From: a bacterium
GTDB lineage: Bacteria > Bacteroidota > Ignavibacteria > Ignavibacteriales > Ignavibacteriaceae
Direction of reading: 5' to 3'
DNA: 64,000 bases
Assembly: GCA_016716565.1 (NCBI GenBank)
Contig: JADJWC010000001.1
Location: 372,001-436,000, forward strand
This document shows, piece after piece, positions 37,786-46,653 of the stretch (position 1 is its first letter; each line of letters opens with the position of its first letter). The notes under the pieces are model-generated. The model had not been told where the DNA came from. It made no database searches and saw nothing but the letters and a program-made list of their open reading frames with translations. A program made the translations under genes and the position numbers.

Positions 37786-39651
37786 ATGAAAAAATTAATT
37801 ATACTATTCATTTTATTATCATCACAGCTTTTTGCGCAATACATCACGCCGAATACAGGTGTAAACTGGAATCTCGATGATCTTGTAACAAATTCCGGTG
37901 GAACTGTAACTGGAACATTCCCTAACTATGCAATCAATAATAAAGTAACCGTATCTGCACAGGACAGAATTTATATACTTCCTGGCTCGGCAGTTACATT
38001 TTCGGGATCTGCATCCGGTTTTGAAATTTTTGGAAAATTTCTGGCTGTTGGCACACCAGCGGACACGATACGATTTTCTGCTTCAGTTCATGATTCGCTT
38101 GGTGGTTCGTTTAACGGATTTTATTTCAGGGAATCTTCTGTTGATTCTGCATGCATTATCAGCTATACAAGAATTGAATACGCTTACTACGGCCTCAGAT
38201 GTCTTGGTGCAAGCCCGACTTTAAGTCATTCTTATCTCTGGAAATGCAGAAGAGGGGCAAACTTATCCAGCGATTCTCATCCTGTTATAACTAATAACCG
38301 GATTGAAAGAAGTTATGAGTACGGAATAACTATGACGACTGGCTGCTCTCCATTGATAGAATACAACGAGCTGATAAATAACAATTCACAGAACACCAGT
38401 CCCAAAAATCAAATTTCCATTGGAACACAGGGCAACAACTCACCGACCATTCGCTACAATATAATTCAGGGAGGAATGTTCAACAGAACCGGCGGAATAA
38501 GTATCTCAACTTTGATTTCCGGTTCATCATCATCGTCTGAAATTGCTCACAATGAAATTTACGACAACAGTTTTGGAATTGCATTGCAAGGTTCAAATCC
38601 AATCACGAGTTATATCCACAACAATTTAATTTATGATAACAACATCAACCCTGACGTAATGACTTCCGGAAGCGGAATAAATGCTTATGGCACTGCTGTT
38701 GTCGCACCGATAATTACACGGAACAAAATTTCCGGAAACTGGTGGGGAATTACAATACAGATTGGTATTGCGGGACAGCCGGGTCCGCAGGTAAATCTTG
38801 GCAACATCGAAAACACAGACACAACCGACGACGGAAGAAATATAATTTCTGGAAATATTCAGGGGACAGATGTGTACGATCTATACAATAATACTCTAGA
38901 AACAGTATACGCACAGAATAATGATTGGGAAGTTTATGATTCATTATCTATAGAAAATCATATATATCATTTTAAAGATGACAGCACATTAGGATTAGTA
39001 ATCTTTATTCCGTTTTCAAGTTCAATTCCTGTTGAACTCACTTCATTCACCGCAGAATACATAAATGACGAAGTTGTTTTAAATTGGCGTACAGCAACGG
39101 AAACAAATAATAGTGGATTTGAGGTTGAAAGAATCTCACCCCGTCTCTCTCCTTACCAAGGAGAGGGTGGCGAAGCCGGGAGAGGTTGGGAAATGATTTC
39201 TTTTGTTGAAGGAAGAGGAACAACAACCGAGTTGACAGAATATTACTACAAAGATAAAATCATAAATCCGGGAAAATATGTTTACAGATTAAAACAAATA
39301 GATTTCGATGGAAGTTTTTCTTACAGTAATGAAGTAGAAATTGATGTGGCCGGACCAAAAGATTTTGCTTTGTATCAGAATTATCCCAACCCGTTCAATC
39401 CAACAACAACAATAAAGTTCGCTTTGCCGGTTGACAGCAGGGTAAAAATAAATGTTTACAACTCACTCGGTCAGTTGGTTGAAACTTTAGTTGATAAAGA
39501 AATGGAATCAGGATATCACGAAGTAAACTTTTCCGCCAAAGGCGGATCCGCCTCCGGCGGAGATGCGTTAAATCTTGCAAGTGGAGTATATCTGTATCAA
39601 TTGCTGGCAAGTGAACACGTTGCAGTTAAGAAAATGCTATTGTTAAAGTAA
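37786..39651 (+). CDS. Secreted parallel beta-helix protein with T9SS sorting domain
   Basis: 621 residues: signal peptide (ending QLFAQ), then right-handed beta-helix repeats (about 90-400; NNRIERSYEYGITMTTGCSP, HNEIYDNSFGIALQGSNP, ITRNKISGNWWGITIQ) of the kind that bind or cut polysaccharides, then the linker module (VELTSFTAEYINDEVVLNW) and a type A sorting domain. Two in-frame repeat insertions are clear against the paralogues: about 39132-39189 in the linker, and 39532-39561 inside the sorting domain (SAKGGSASGG, exactly 30 bases). The reading frame is preserved in both. GAGAGGA precedes the ATG. Confidence 0.85.
   Translation: MKKLIILFILLSSQLFAQYITPNTGVNWNLDDLVTNSGGTVTGTFPNYAINNKVTVSAQDRIYILPGSAVTFSGSASGFEIFGKFLAVGTPADTIRFSASVHDSLGGSFNGFYFRESSVDSACIISYTRIEYAYYGLRCLGASPTLSHSYLWKCRRGANLSSDSHPVITNNRIERSYEYGITMTTGCSPLIEYNELINNNSQNTSPKNQISIGTQGNNSPTIRYNIIQGGMFNRTGGISISTLISGSSSSSEIAHNEIYDNSFGIALQGSNPITSYIHNNLIYDNNINPDVMTSGSGINAYGTAVVAPIITRNKISGNWWGITIQIGIAGQPGPQVNLGNIENTDTTDDGRNIISGNIQGTDVYDLYNNTLETVYAQNNDWEVYDSLSIENHIYHFKDDSTLGLVIFIPFSSSIPVELTSFTAEYINDEVVLNWRTATETNNSGFEVERISPRLSPYQGEGGEAGRGWEMISFVEGRGTTTELTEYYYKDKIINPGKYVYRLKQIDFDGSFSYSNEVEIDVAGPKDFALYQNYPNPFNPTTTIKFALPVDSRVKINVYNSLGQLVETLVDKEMESGYHEVNFSAKGGSASGGDALNLASGVYLYQLLASEHVAVKKMLLLK
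39132..39189. repeat. In-frame dispersed repeat in a T9SS linker
   Basis: It contains the hairpin CTCTCCTT ACC AAGGAGAG and encodes SPRLSPYQGEGGEAGRGW. The paralogue at 31612 carries a different insert at the same place (34848-34878), whereas the 28505 gene has a short form. Confidence 0.75.
39532..39561. repeat. In-frame 30-base palindromic insert in a sorting domain
   Basis: TCCGCC AAA GGCGGA followed by TCCGCC TCC GGCGGA: two small hairpins back to back. Paralogues read F-DA at this point, so the insert is exact and in frame. Confidence 0.85.
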
Positions 39652-39661
39652 GTTTTTTATA

Positions 39662-39710
39662 GTAGCACAGATTATTGGCGTAGCCATTCCCTCGGAATAA
39701 TCTGTGCTAC
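39662..39710. repeat. GTAGCACAGATT palindrome, copy 2
   Basis: GTAGCACAGATTATT and AATAATCTGTGCTAC, 15-base perfect arms with a 19-base loop, lying between the ends of two converging genes. It may act as a bidirectional terminator. Confidence 0.8.
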
Positions 39711-39714
39711 ATCT

Positions 39715-40842
39715 TTAACTCAATAAAAAAATAACAAACAACACGCCAACAACTCCCCACGCAATTTTGGTAGCATATTTCGGAAACTTCAATTTTGTCC
39801 AGCCCCAAAGTTTTGCAACGATTACCATTAATACCATCAACAGCAAAGTTATTCCTGTGCATTCAATTGCATTTAGGTTCGGACCGAGAGAATTTGCCAG
39901 ACTTTTTCCGAATGTAGAACTGTAAATTACCAGCAGGTGAAGCCAATAAATTAAAAGCGATTCACGGCTTGCATCGATTACAAATGATTGTTTGGTTTGT
40001 TTCCAGTTAGCATAGTACCAGCAAAGTGCTGCAGAGAACAAAACGTAGCCAAGTCTTTCAATGAAAAAGACCGGGTTGGGAAGAATTGACGTCAGAGATC
40101 CGGGGAACAAACCGGAATAAAACAAGTGACCGGAAAGCAGCATAATTATTCCGGTGATAGTTGTTGCCTTAATAAATTTTGACTCTTTGTTGTTTGCAGC
40201 AGAATTCAAAAAATATTTTGAGAAGATTGCTCCAACAAGAATAAAATTTAACCACGGAAAAACAGGAAAGAGAGAACCATTCAGCCTGTTGAAGTAATTT
40301 GCAAACACTGGATGAAGATAGTGCGTAAATTCTGTCTTCCAGAAAATCGGCGACACCGCCGTTACAATAATTGTTAGCACAATCAAAGTATAATGATAAA
40401 TTTTATCTGAACGGACAATTAATCTCAAAACAAATAAAACCAGTAATCCAACACCGATACACTGAAGCACATCAACCGCATAAAATTGCTGAAGCTGTTC
40501 CGGTGTTGCTTTATTAATAATTTTTGAAAGTGATTTGTACGGAAGATGGAGTGCATAACCGATAAGTATAATTGAGATTATTCTCCACAGCTTTTTCCAG
40601 AACGGAAGCTTGAACTTGCGCATATCATCCAGTTTGCTGCCCGAAGAAATTTCGAATACAAAACCGGATACAAAAAGAAATGCAGGTGCGATTAGTCCGT
40701 TTATAAAAGTTACAACACTGAACCATCCTGTCAGCTTTAATTCGGGAAGCAGGAAAGTATTGAACACGTGTGGCTCAATCATAAGTATTATTGCCCAGCC
40801 GCGCAGCAAATCAATAAATGTGTAACGGACTTTTTCTTTCAT
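39715..40842 (-). CDS. DUF1624 / heparan-alpha-glucosaminide acetyltransferase-like membrane protein
   Basis: 375 residues from ATG 40842 (a TTG at 40860 would add six residues; neither has a good ribosome site). The N-terminus FIDLLRGWAIILMIEPHVFN, then NGLIAPAFLFVSGFVF, matches the catalytic domain of HGSNAT-like DUF1624 proteins. About ten hydrophobic segments follow. These enzymes move acyl groups across the membrane onto sugars. The substrate here is unknown. Confidence 0.8.
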   Translation of the reverse strand: MKEKVRYTFIDLLRGWAIILMIEPHVFNTFLLPELKLTGWFSVVTFINGLIAPAFLFVSGFVFEISSGSKLDDMRKFKLPFWKKLWRIISIILIGYALHLPYKSLSKIINKATPEQLQQFYAVDVLQCIGVGLLVLFVLRLIVRSDKIYHYTLIVLTIIVTAVSPIFWKTEFTHYLHPVFANYFNRLNGSLFPVFPWLNFILVGAIFSKYFLNSAANNKESKFIKATTITGIIMLLSGHLFYSGLFPGSLTSILPNPVFFIERLGYVLFSAALCWYYANWKQTKQSFVIDASRESLLIYWLHLLVIYSSTFGKSLANSLGPNLNAIECTGITLLLMVLMVIVAKLWGWTKLKFPKYATKIAWGVVGVLFVIFLLS

Positions 40843-40860
40843 ACGGAAATTTTTTATCAA

Positions 40861-41085
40861 AAAATTAAGACAAAATATTATTAATCAACTTATTCTAACT
40901 TAGCAAGTTCATGTAATTTCACAATCGTTAACACTTTGTAAATACAAAATAATTTTTGCAAAAAACTTTTCTCTTTTGAGAAATAAACCTTCCAACAATT
41001 AAGAAAACACCAGCAAATCAAACATAAATTAAAGTAATAAAATCACTTTAAATCACTTAAAGCAATATTGAAAATTAGCTGAATA
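40861..41085. promoter_or_regulatory. Upstream region of the hydrogenase operon with direct repeats
   Basis: AT-rich divergent spacer. The direct repeat AAATCACTTTAAATCACTT near 41039-41058 lies about 30 bases upstream of the sigma-54-like promoter and could be an activator site. No gene. Confidence 0.4.
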
Positions 41086-41101
41086 TGGCATTTAATATGC
41101 G
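41086..41101 (+). promoter_or_regulatory. Sigma-54-type (-24/-12) promoter of the hydrogenase operon
   Basis: TGGCATTTAATATGCG has the invariant GG (41087-41088), ten bases, then GC (41099-41100). Transcription would begin about 40 bases before the receiver-gene ATG. Judged by eye against TGGCAC-N5-TTGCA. Confidence 0.55.
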
Positions 41102-41151
41102 TATCTGCAGTAGCTTATATCGAACACAATTATTAACAATGGGGCAATATT

Positions 41152-41532
41152 ATGGCACTAATAGCAGTAATTGATGATGATCATGATATTCTCGATGCAA
41201 GCAGTCTTGTGCTTTCGGCAAAAGGATATGAAGTGATCACAGCAGATAATCCGGATGACGGATATAAAATCGTTAAAGAAAAAAAACCAGACCTCATCAT
41301 TCTTGATGTTATGATGAATGAACCGGACGATGGTTTTTTCCTTGCGCAGAAATTCAGAAAAGAAAAATTCGAGATACCGATAATTATGTACACATCTGTA
41401 TCAAAAGCATTGGGACTTGAATTTGCAGCAGGCGAAATGGTTCCCGTAGATGAGTTTATCGAGAAACCGATTTCTCCCGACACCTTGATTGACAAAGTAG
41501 AAAAACTTTTACAATTACATTTTAAGGAGTGA
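41152..41532 (+). CDS. Stand-alone response-regulator receiver protein
   Basis: 126 residues, receiver domain only: acidic pocket VIDDDHD, phosphoacceptor Asp52 (LIILDVMMNEP), MYTS and the conserved Lys in IEKPIS. It has no output domain. Its stop overlaps the ribosome site of hydC (AAGGAG-TGA) and the gap is only four bases, so it is cotranslated with the hydrogenase. The histidine kinase at 45190, after hydA, is the natural partner. Probably the receiver passes redox or hydrogen status by protein contact. Confidence 0.92.
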   Translation: MALIAVIDDDHDILDASSLVLSAKGYEVITADNPDDGYKIVKEKKPDLIILDVMMNEPDDGFFLAQKFRKEKFEIPIIMYTSVSKALGLEFAAGEMVPVDEFIEKPISPDTLIDKVEKLLQLHFKE

Positions 41533-41536
41533 GCAG

Positions 41537-42010
41537 ATGTTAGTAGTTGAAAAAAATGCTCTCTCCGAAGAAATAGAGAGCTATGTAAATAAATACGGGA
41601 ATGACCGCTCAGCATTGCTGATGATACTTCACGAGATTCAGAAAAAGCATAGACACATATCTGAATTTGCACAGCAGGAAGTCGCGAGACTTTTAAATAT
41701 TCATCCTGTAGAAGTTTACAGTGTTATTTCCTTCTTTGCATTTCTTAATTCAAATCCAAAGGGAAGAAACCTCGTACGCATTTGCCAGACAATTTCCTGC
41801 GATATGAAAGGGAAGAGTGGATTAGTAAAAGCGATCGAACGTGAGCTTGGAATTAAAATTGGCGAGACAACCAAAGACAACAAATTTACTGTTGAGTACG
41901 CAAACTGTCTCGGTTTGTGTGACATGGGCCCCGCGATGGCAATCAATGATCAGGTTTTTCTTCAGCTTACTCCTGAAAAAGCAGTTGAACTTTTGGGAAA
42001 GGTGAAATGA
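41537..42010 (+). CDS. hydC: [FeFe]-hydrogenase gamma subunit (NuoE-like, 2Fe-2S)
   Basis: 157 residues of the thioredoxin-like NuoE family. The four cluster ligands appear as CQTISC and CLGLC, the usual pairs. It starts seven bases after AAGGAG and overlaps hydB by four bases (ATGA). With hydB and hydA it forms a NAD(H)-linked hydrogenase; this subunit carries electrons near the flavin. Confidence 0.92.
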   Translation: MLVVEKNALSEEIESYVNKYGNDRSALLMILHEIQKKHRHISEFAQQEVARLLNIHPVEVYSVISFFAFLNSNPKGRNLVRICQTISCDMKGKSGLVKAIERELGIKIGETTKDNKFTVEYANCLGLCDMGPAMAINDQVFLQLTPEKAVELLGKVK

Positions 42011-43221
42011 TTATGGAAACAACAATAAAGAAAAGAACAGGTCCCGTAATCTTCTCTGAATACAAAAGAGGAGATGCAATTAAAAAAGCATTATCAATGA
42101 CCCGCGAAGATATTTTATTCGAACTAAAAGATTCAAAGTTGAAAGGAAGAGGCGGTGCAGGATTTCCAACTTCAACAAAATGGATGTTGACTGCAGCGGC
42201 AAAGTCGAACGAAAAGTTTCTTGTATGCAATGCTGACGAAGGAGAGCCAGGAACATTCAAGGACAGAGTTCTCTTAATGGAATATCCTGAATTAGTATTT
42301 GATGGAATGGTTGTTGGCGGTTACACCATTGGCGCACAAAAAGGAATTGTTTATCTGCGCGGCGAATATGAGTATCTTTTAAAACCGCTTGAAGATTATC
42401 TCGAGGTTATGAGAAAAGACAATCTTCTCGGAAAAAATATTTTAGGCAAAAAAGATTTCAGTTTTGATATCGAAGTATTTCTTGGTTCAGGCGCTTATGT
42501 GTGCGGTGAAGAAACAGCGCTGATTGAATCGCTCGAAGGCCATCGCGGAGAACCACGCAACAGACCACCATATCCAATCAACACAGGTTATCTTGGAAGA
42601 CCAACTTCAGTTAATAACGTTGAGACACTTGCAGCAGTAAGTCACATAGTTATGAAAGGCGGAAGCTGGTTTGCAAAATTCGGAACAGACAAATCATCAG
42701 GTTCAAAATTATTTTCTGTTTCGGGTGATTGTGAAAAGCCGGGAGTATATGAACTGCCGTGGGGAATAAAAATTTCAGAGCTGCTTGAGATTGTTGGCGC
42801 AAAGAATACAAAAGCTGTTCAGATTGGCGGCGCTTCAGGTCATTGCGTACCGAAATCTCAGTTTGACCGGACAGTTGCTTATGAAGACGTTGCAACCGGC
42901 GGATCTGTGATGGTATTCAATGAAAGCAGAAATATGCTACATGTCTTGAAAAACTTTATGGAATTTTTTGTTGATGAATCCTGCGGACAGTGCACTCCCT
43001 GCAGAATGGGAAACGTTAAGCTGCTCGAAGGGGTAGAAATGATAGAGAAAGGCGAATACACTTTCGCGCATATAAATAAATTGAAAGATCTTGGCAGAAC
43101 AATGCAGATTGCTTCAAAGTGCGGATTAGGTCAGTCGAGTCCAAATCCGTTTATATCTATACTCGAAAACTTTAAAGATGAAATATTCAATGCTGGTAAC
43201 GGAGGAAGAAATGGAAAATAA
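42007..43221 (+). CDS. hydB: [FeFe]-hydrogenase beta subunit (NuoF-like, NADH/FMN)
   Basis: 404 residues. NADH and FMN binding regions: GRGGAGFPTSTKW and GSGAYVCGEETALIESLEG. The 4Fe-4S site is ESCGQCTPCR with a later Cys in KCGLGQSS. Electron-bifurcating HydB proteins such as Thermotoga's are about 600 residues with an N-terminal 2Fe-2S domain and a C-terminal ferredoxin domain. Both are missing here, so this is the short form, as in simpler NADH-dependent hydrogenases. It overlaps hydC by four bases and hydA by eleven. Confidence 0.92.
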   Translation: MIMETTIKKRTGPVIFSEYKRGDAIKKALSMTREDILFELKDSKLKGRGGAGFPTSTKWMLTAAAKSNEKFLVCNADEGEPGTFKDRVLLMEYPELVFDGMVVGGYTIGAQKGIVYLRGEYEYLLKPLEDYLEVMRKDNLLGKNILGKKDFSFDIEVFLGSGAYVCGEETALIESLEGHRGEPRNRPPYPINTGYLGRPTSVNNVETLAAVSHIVMKGGSWFAKFGTDKSSGSKLFSVSGDCEKPGVYELPWGIKISELLEIVGAKNTKAVQIGGASGHCVPKSQFDRTVAYEDVATGGSVMVFNESRNMLHVLKNFMEFFVDESCGQCTPCRMGNVKLLEGVEMIEKGEYTFAHINKLKDLGRTMQIASKCGLGQSSPNPFISILENFKDEIFNAGNGGRNGK

Positions 43222-45124
43222 GAAAACGTTAAGAGCCCCGGTAAGTCAGAAACCGTTGATAATTGAGAAACCCGAAAATCCCGAATACATTGGCGGATCA
43301 GTATCGATAGAGATAAATGAAAAGAAATTTTCCGTTCCTCTGGGTACAACAATTCTTGAAGCATGCAGACAAAACCAGATTCACATTCCAACTCTTTGTC
43401 ATCATGAAGATTTGTGTGTTGCCGGTGTATGCCGCATTTGTGTTGTTGAGGTTGAAGGAATGAGAACATTGCAGGCATCGTGTGCGTTCCCGATTACAGC
43501 GCCGATAAAAATAAAAACCACAAGTAATGCAGTTAGAAGAGCAAGAAAACACATTCTCGATTTGCTTCTTAGCGAGCATTATGGTGAATGTTATTCCTGT
43601 TTCAGAAATAACAACTGTGAATTACAGTCGCTTGCAAAAGAGTATGGTATTGACCATTATAACTTTGGTCATGTTAAAACACCAAGATATGAGGTTGATA
43701 ATTCTTCATATTCTGTTGTCAGAGATATGGACAAGTGTGTTCTTTGTAAGCGATGTGTAAGAACCTGTATTGATCTTCAGGAAGTTGGTGTGCTTGAAGC
43801 AATAGACAGAGGACATAATACTCATATCGGAACATTCTGGGATAAACCATTAGCCGAAGTTATTTGTATAAACTGCGGTCAGTGTATAAACCGTTGTCCT
43901 ACCGGTGCGCTCCGTGCAAACGATCCGCGGGATGAAATATGGGCTGCAATTGATGATCCGAAAAAGCATGTAGTAATTCAAACAGCTCCTTCACCAAGAG
44001 CAGCAATTTGTGAAGAATTCGGAATGGAAGCCGGAACATCATTAACCGGAGAAATGAATACAGCTTTAAGAAGAATCGGTTTTGATGTTGTGTTCGATAC
44101 AAACTTCACAGCCGACTTAACAATTTTTGAAGAAGGAACTGAACTTGTTCAAAGACTATTTAAAGCTCTCGTTAAAAAAGAGAAGGTTGCACTTCCTCAG
44201 TTTACTTCCTGCTCGCCCGGCTGGGTAAAATATCTTGAACATTTTTATCCGGAATATGTTGATAATCTAAGCTCTGCAAAATCACCTCAGCAGATGTTTG
44301 GCGCACTTATCAAAACTTACTATGCGAAGAAGAAAGGTGTCGATCCAAAGGATATAGTTTCGGTTGCGTTGATGCCTTGCTCAGCTAAAAAGTTCGAATG
44401 TAACAGACCGGAAATGGTTGATTCAGGATTTAAAGACGTTGATTACGGATTAACCACAAGAGAACTTGCCCAGATGATAAAGGAAGCCGGAATCTATCTG
44501 CCCGAAATGCCAAGATCGCATTTCGATGATCCGTTCGGCGAAGCTTCGGGTGCCGGATTAATTTTCGGCGCAACCGGCGGTGTGATGGAAGCCGCATTAA
44601 GAACAGTTATTGAATTCGTAACCGGAAAAAAAGTTGAAGATGTGTTCGCAAATGCAGACATCACTCCGGTTAGAGGATTCGAAGGAATAAAATATGCTGA
44701 GCTTCCTATAAAAGAAGTCGGACCTGTTCCAAAACTCATCGCTCATCTTGTGCCTGACTGGAACTGGCTGAAAGGCGCAACCTTGAAGATTGCAGTTGTC
44801 CACGGTACGGCCAATGCAAAAAAGGTAATGGATGACATTAAAGCTGGCGGCAAATTCAGTGAATGTCATTTCATTGAGTTTATGGCTTGTCCAGGTGGAT
44901 GTATCGGAGGAGGTGGTCAGCCGATTCCTACAACACCGGAAATTCGCAAGCTGAGAGCAAAAGCAATTTACGATGAGGATAGTTCATTGCCGGTTAGGAA
45001 GTCGCACGAGAATCGTCACGTTGTTGAAATATATAATGAGTTTTTAACAGACGGACCTTGCGGACACCTTTCGCACAAGCTTCTTCATACTCACTATGTT
45101 AAACGTGGTAAGTATATTGCATAA
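43211..45124 (+). CDS. hydA: [FeFe]-hydrogenase catalytic subunit
   Basis: 637 residues from ATG 43211 (GGAGG upstream; the longer frame from 43178 is out of keeping with it). Domains in order: 2Fe-2S (C63, C74, C77, C91), His-Cys3 4Fe-4S (H123, C127, C130, C136), two 4Fe-4S (C176/179/182/186 and C219/222/225/229), H-cluster domain (TSCSPGW 332-338, MPCSAKKFE 389-397, FMACPGGCIGGGGQP 557-571) and C-terminal small-subunit-like region (GHLSHKLLHTHYVKR). It makes or uses H2. In motif L1 the second Cys of the usual TSCCPxW, a proton-transfer residue, is Ser335. Maturases HydEFG are not in the window. Confidence 0.95.
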   Translation: MENKKTLRAPVSQKPLIIEKPENPEYIGGSVSIEINEKKFSVPLGTTILEACRQNQIHIPTLCHHEDLCVAGVCRICVVEVEGMRTLQASCAFPITAPIKIKTTSNAVRRARKHILDLLLSEHYGECYSCFRNNNCELQSLAKEYGIDHYNFGHVKTPRYEVDNSSYSVVRDMDKCVLCKRCVRTCIDLQEVGVLEAIDRGHNTHIGTFWDKPLAEVICINCGQCINRCPTGALRANDPRDEIWAAIDDPKKHVVIQTAPSPRAAICEEFGMEAGTSLTGEMNTALRRIGFDVVFDTNFTADLTIFEEGTELVQRLFKALVKKEKVALPQFTSCSPGWVKYLEHFYPEYVDNLSSAKSPQQMFGALIKTYYAKKKGVDPKDIVSVALMPCSAKKFECNRPEMVDSGFKDVDYGLTTRELAQMIKEAGIYLPEMPRSHFDDPFGEASGAGLIFGATGGVMEAALRTVIEFVTGKKVEDVFANADITPVRGFEGIKYAELPIKEVGPVPKLIAHLVPDWNWLKGATLKIAVVHGTANAKKVMDDIKAGGKFSECHFIEFMACPGGCIGGGGQPIPTTPEIRKLRAKAIYDEDSSLPVRKSHENRHVVEIYNEFLTDGPCGHLSHKLLHTHYVKRGKYIA

Positions 45125-45134
45125 AAGAATGTTA

Positions 45135-45176
45135 TAATTTATGCCGGCGGCAATATTCGATGTTGCCGGCAAATTA
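45135..45176 (+). other. Hairpin between hydA and the kinase gene
   Basis: TAATTT(AT)GCCGGC pairs with GCCGGCAAATTA around a 16-base loop. It has no T-run, so it may reduce rather than stop transcription into the kinase gene or stabilise the hydrogenase mRNA. Confidence 0.5.
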
Positions 45177-45189
45177 ATTCGGAGTATGA

Positions 45190-46626
45190 TTGTTTAATAA
45201 ACTGATGATGAGCATGGTACCCGAGTGGGCGCGGGACCAGAAAGAATTCTGGGAAGCTATCCGCAGAAGAAATCTCTGGTTCATTAAATTGCGATACGGT
45301 ATTGTGTTTTTGCTCACTGTATTTTTATTTCTCACAACGTTCATTTTTAAAATAAATTATTCCGAAACACAGCTTATTGCCGGAGTAATCATTATTGCTT
45401 CAATACTCTTTTATAATTTTATTTTACATCGTGCGAGAAAATATGTAAGATTTGATGTGACACAATTCAATCCGCTGTACGTTTCTCTTTTTCAAATGGC
45501 TCTTGATTTGATTGCCTTGCTGATGCTGGTTTATTTTACCGGCGGAATAGAATCACCGCTGTATATGCAGTTTGTATTTCTTGTGATTATCGGAAGCCTG
45601 ATATTACCCGGAACATTGGTATATGTTATGGCGGCGGTTTTTATTTTAGCATTTACGGCACTAACTGCTCTTGAACATTACCAGGCGATTGCTCATCATT
45701 CTATTGATGGTCTTTTAAATTTTCCGCTTTATAATAATCCTTATTACGTTGGCGCATTTCTTTTCACTTTTGCGTTTATGACTTTTACGAGTGTTTACCT
45801 TGCTAACGGAATGGCACGTCAGCTTTATAAGCGCGAAAAGGATCTTGTTGACTCAATGAAAAAGATTAATGCCGCTGAAAAGGAAAAACAGAAATACATA
45901 ATGGGCATCGTTCACGAAATCAAAACACCAATTGTAGCAGTTGCTTCGTATATCGATATCATCCTCCAGAAATTTCTCGGTCCAATTGACGAAACGATAG
46001 AAGAGAAACTGGTAAGAGCTAAAAACAGAACAGATGAAGGCATCCAGATGATAAATGATGTGCTGAACGTTTCAAAGCTAACACTTTATGACGAGTACGA
46101 TGAAGAGGATCTGGATATCCATGAAATAATTTCAGGAGTAATGAAAAGGAGAAAAGCCTCAGCGGATGCACATCTCATCAAGTTACATCTGTTTGATAAA
46201 AGAGAGCAAAAAGAAAATATAAAGGGAGATAAATTTTTACTCGATATTGCTATCTCAAATCTTATCGGCAATTCAATTAAGTATGGCGTTGACGGTGGTA
46301 ATGTAGAGGTAACGATTACAAGTGAAAAGAAAAGTCTTGTTATTGAGGTCTGTGATGACGGCGTAGGTATCCCGGCGGAGGAGCTTCCAAAAATATTTAA
46401 AGAATTTTATCGCGCTAATAATGTAAAGAAGATTGTTTCGGAAGGATCAGGTCTGGGTCTCTCAGTAGTTAAAAGAATTGTTGAAAGACACGGCGGAACT
46501 ATCAAGGCTGTCAGTCCTTCAAGAATGGCAACAAGAGATCATTCAGGCAGCTGCTTTACGATAGAGTTACCCTTCCAGAGAAAAGAAGAAGACGAATCTC
46601 TGCAAGAGTTCAAAGCAAAAGCCTGA
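45190..46626 (+). CDS. Membrane sensor histidine kinase linked to the hydrogenase
   Basis: 478 residues from TTG 45190, supported by GGAG five bases upstream. Five or six membrane helices (about 36-54, 62-79, 98-117, 125-160, 187-207) with hardly any periplasmic loop suggest sensing inside or at the membrane. The kinase core has the H-box IVHEIKTPIVA (His242), N-box SNLIGNSIKYG, and ATP-lid boxes VCDDGVGIP and GSGLGLSVVKRIV. It lies 65 bases after hydA and should phosphorylate the receiver at 41152. Confidence 0.9.
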   Translation: MFNKLMMSMVPEWARDQKEFWEAIRRRNLWFIKLRYGIVFLLTVFLFLTTFIFKINYSETQLIAGVIIIASILFYNFILHRARKYVRFDVTQFNPLYVSLFQMALDLIALLMLVYFTGGIESPLYMQFVFLVIIGSLILPGTLVYVMAAVFILAFTALTALEHYQAIAHHSIDGLLNFPLYNNPYYVGAFLFTFAFMTFTSVYLANGMARQLYKREKDLVDSMKKINAAEKEKQKYIMGIVHEIKTPIVAVASYIDIILQKFLGPIDETIEEKLVRAKNRTDEGIQMINDVLNVSKLTLYDEYDEEDLDIHEIISGVMKRRKASADAHLIKLHLFDKREQKENIKGDKFLLDIAISNLIGNSIKYGVDGGNVEVTITSEKKSLVIEVCDDGVGIPAEELPKIFKEFYRANNVKKIVSEGSGLGLSVVKRIVERHGGTIKAVSPSRMATRDHSGSCFTIELPFQRKEEDESLQEFKAKA

Positions 46627-46653
46627 CAAATAATGTCTGTTTAATTAAAAATT

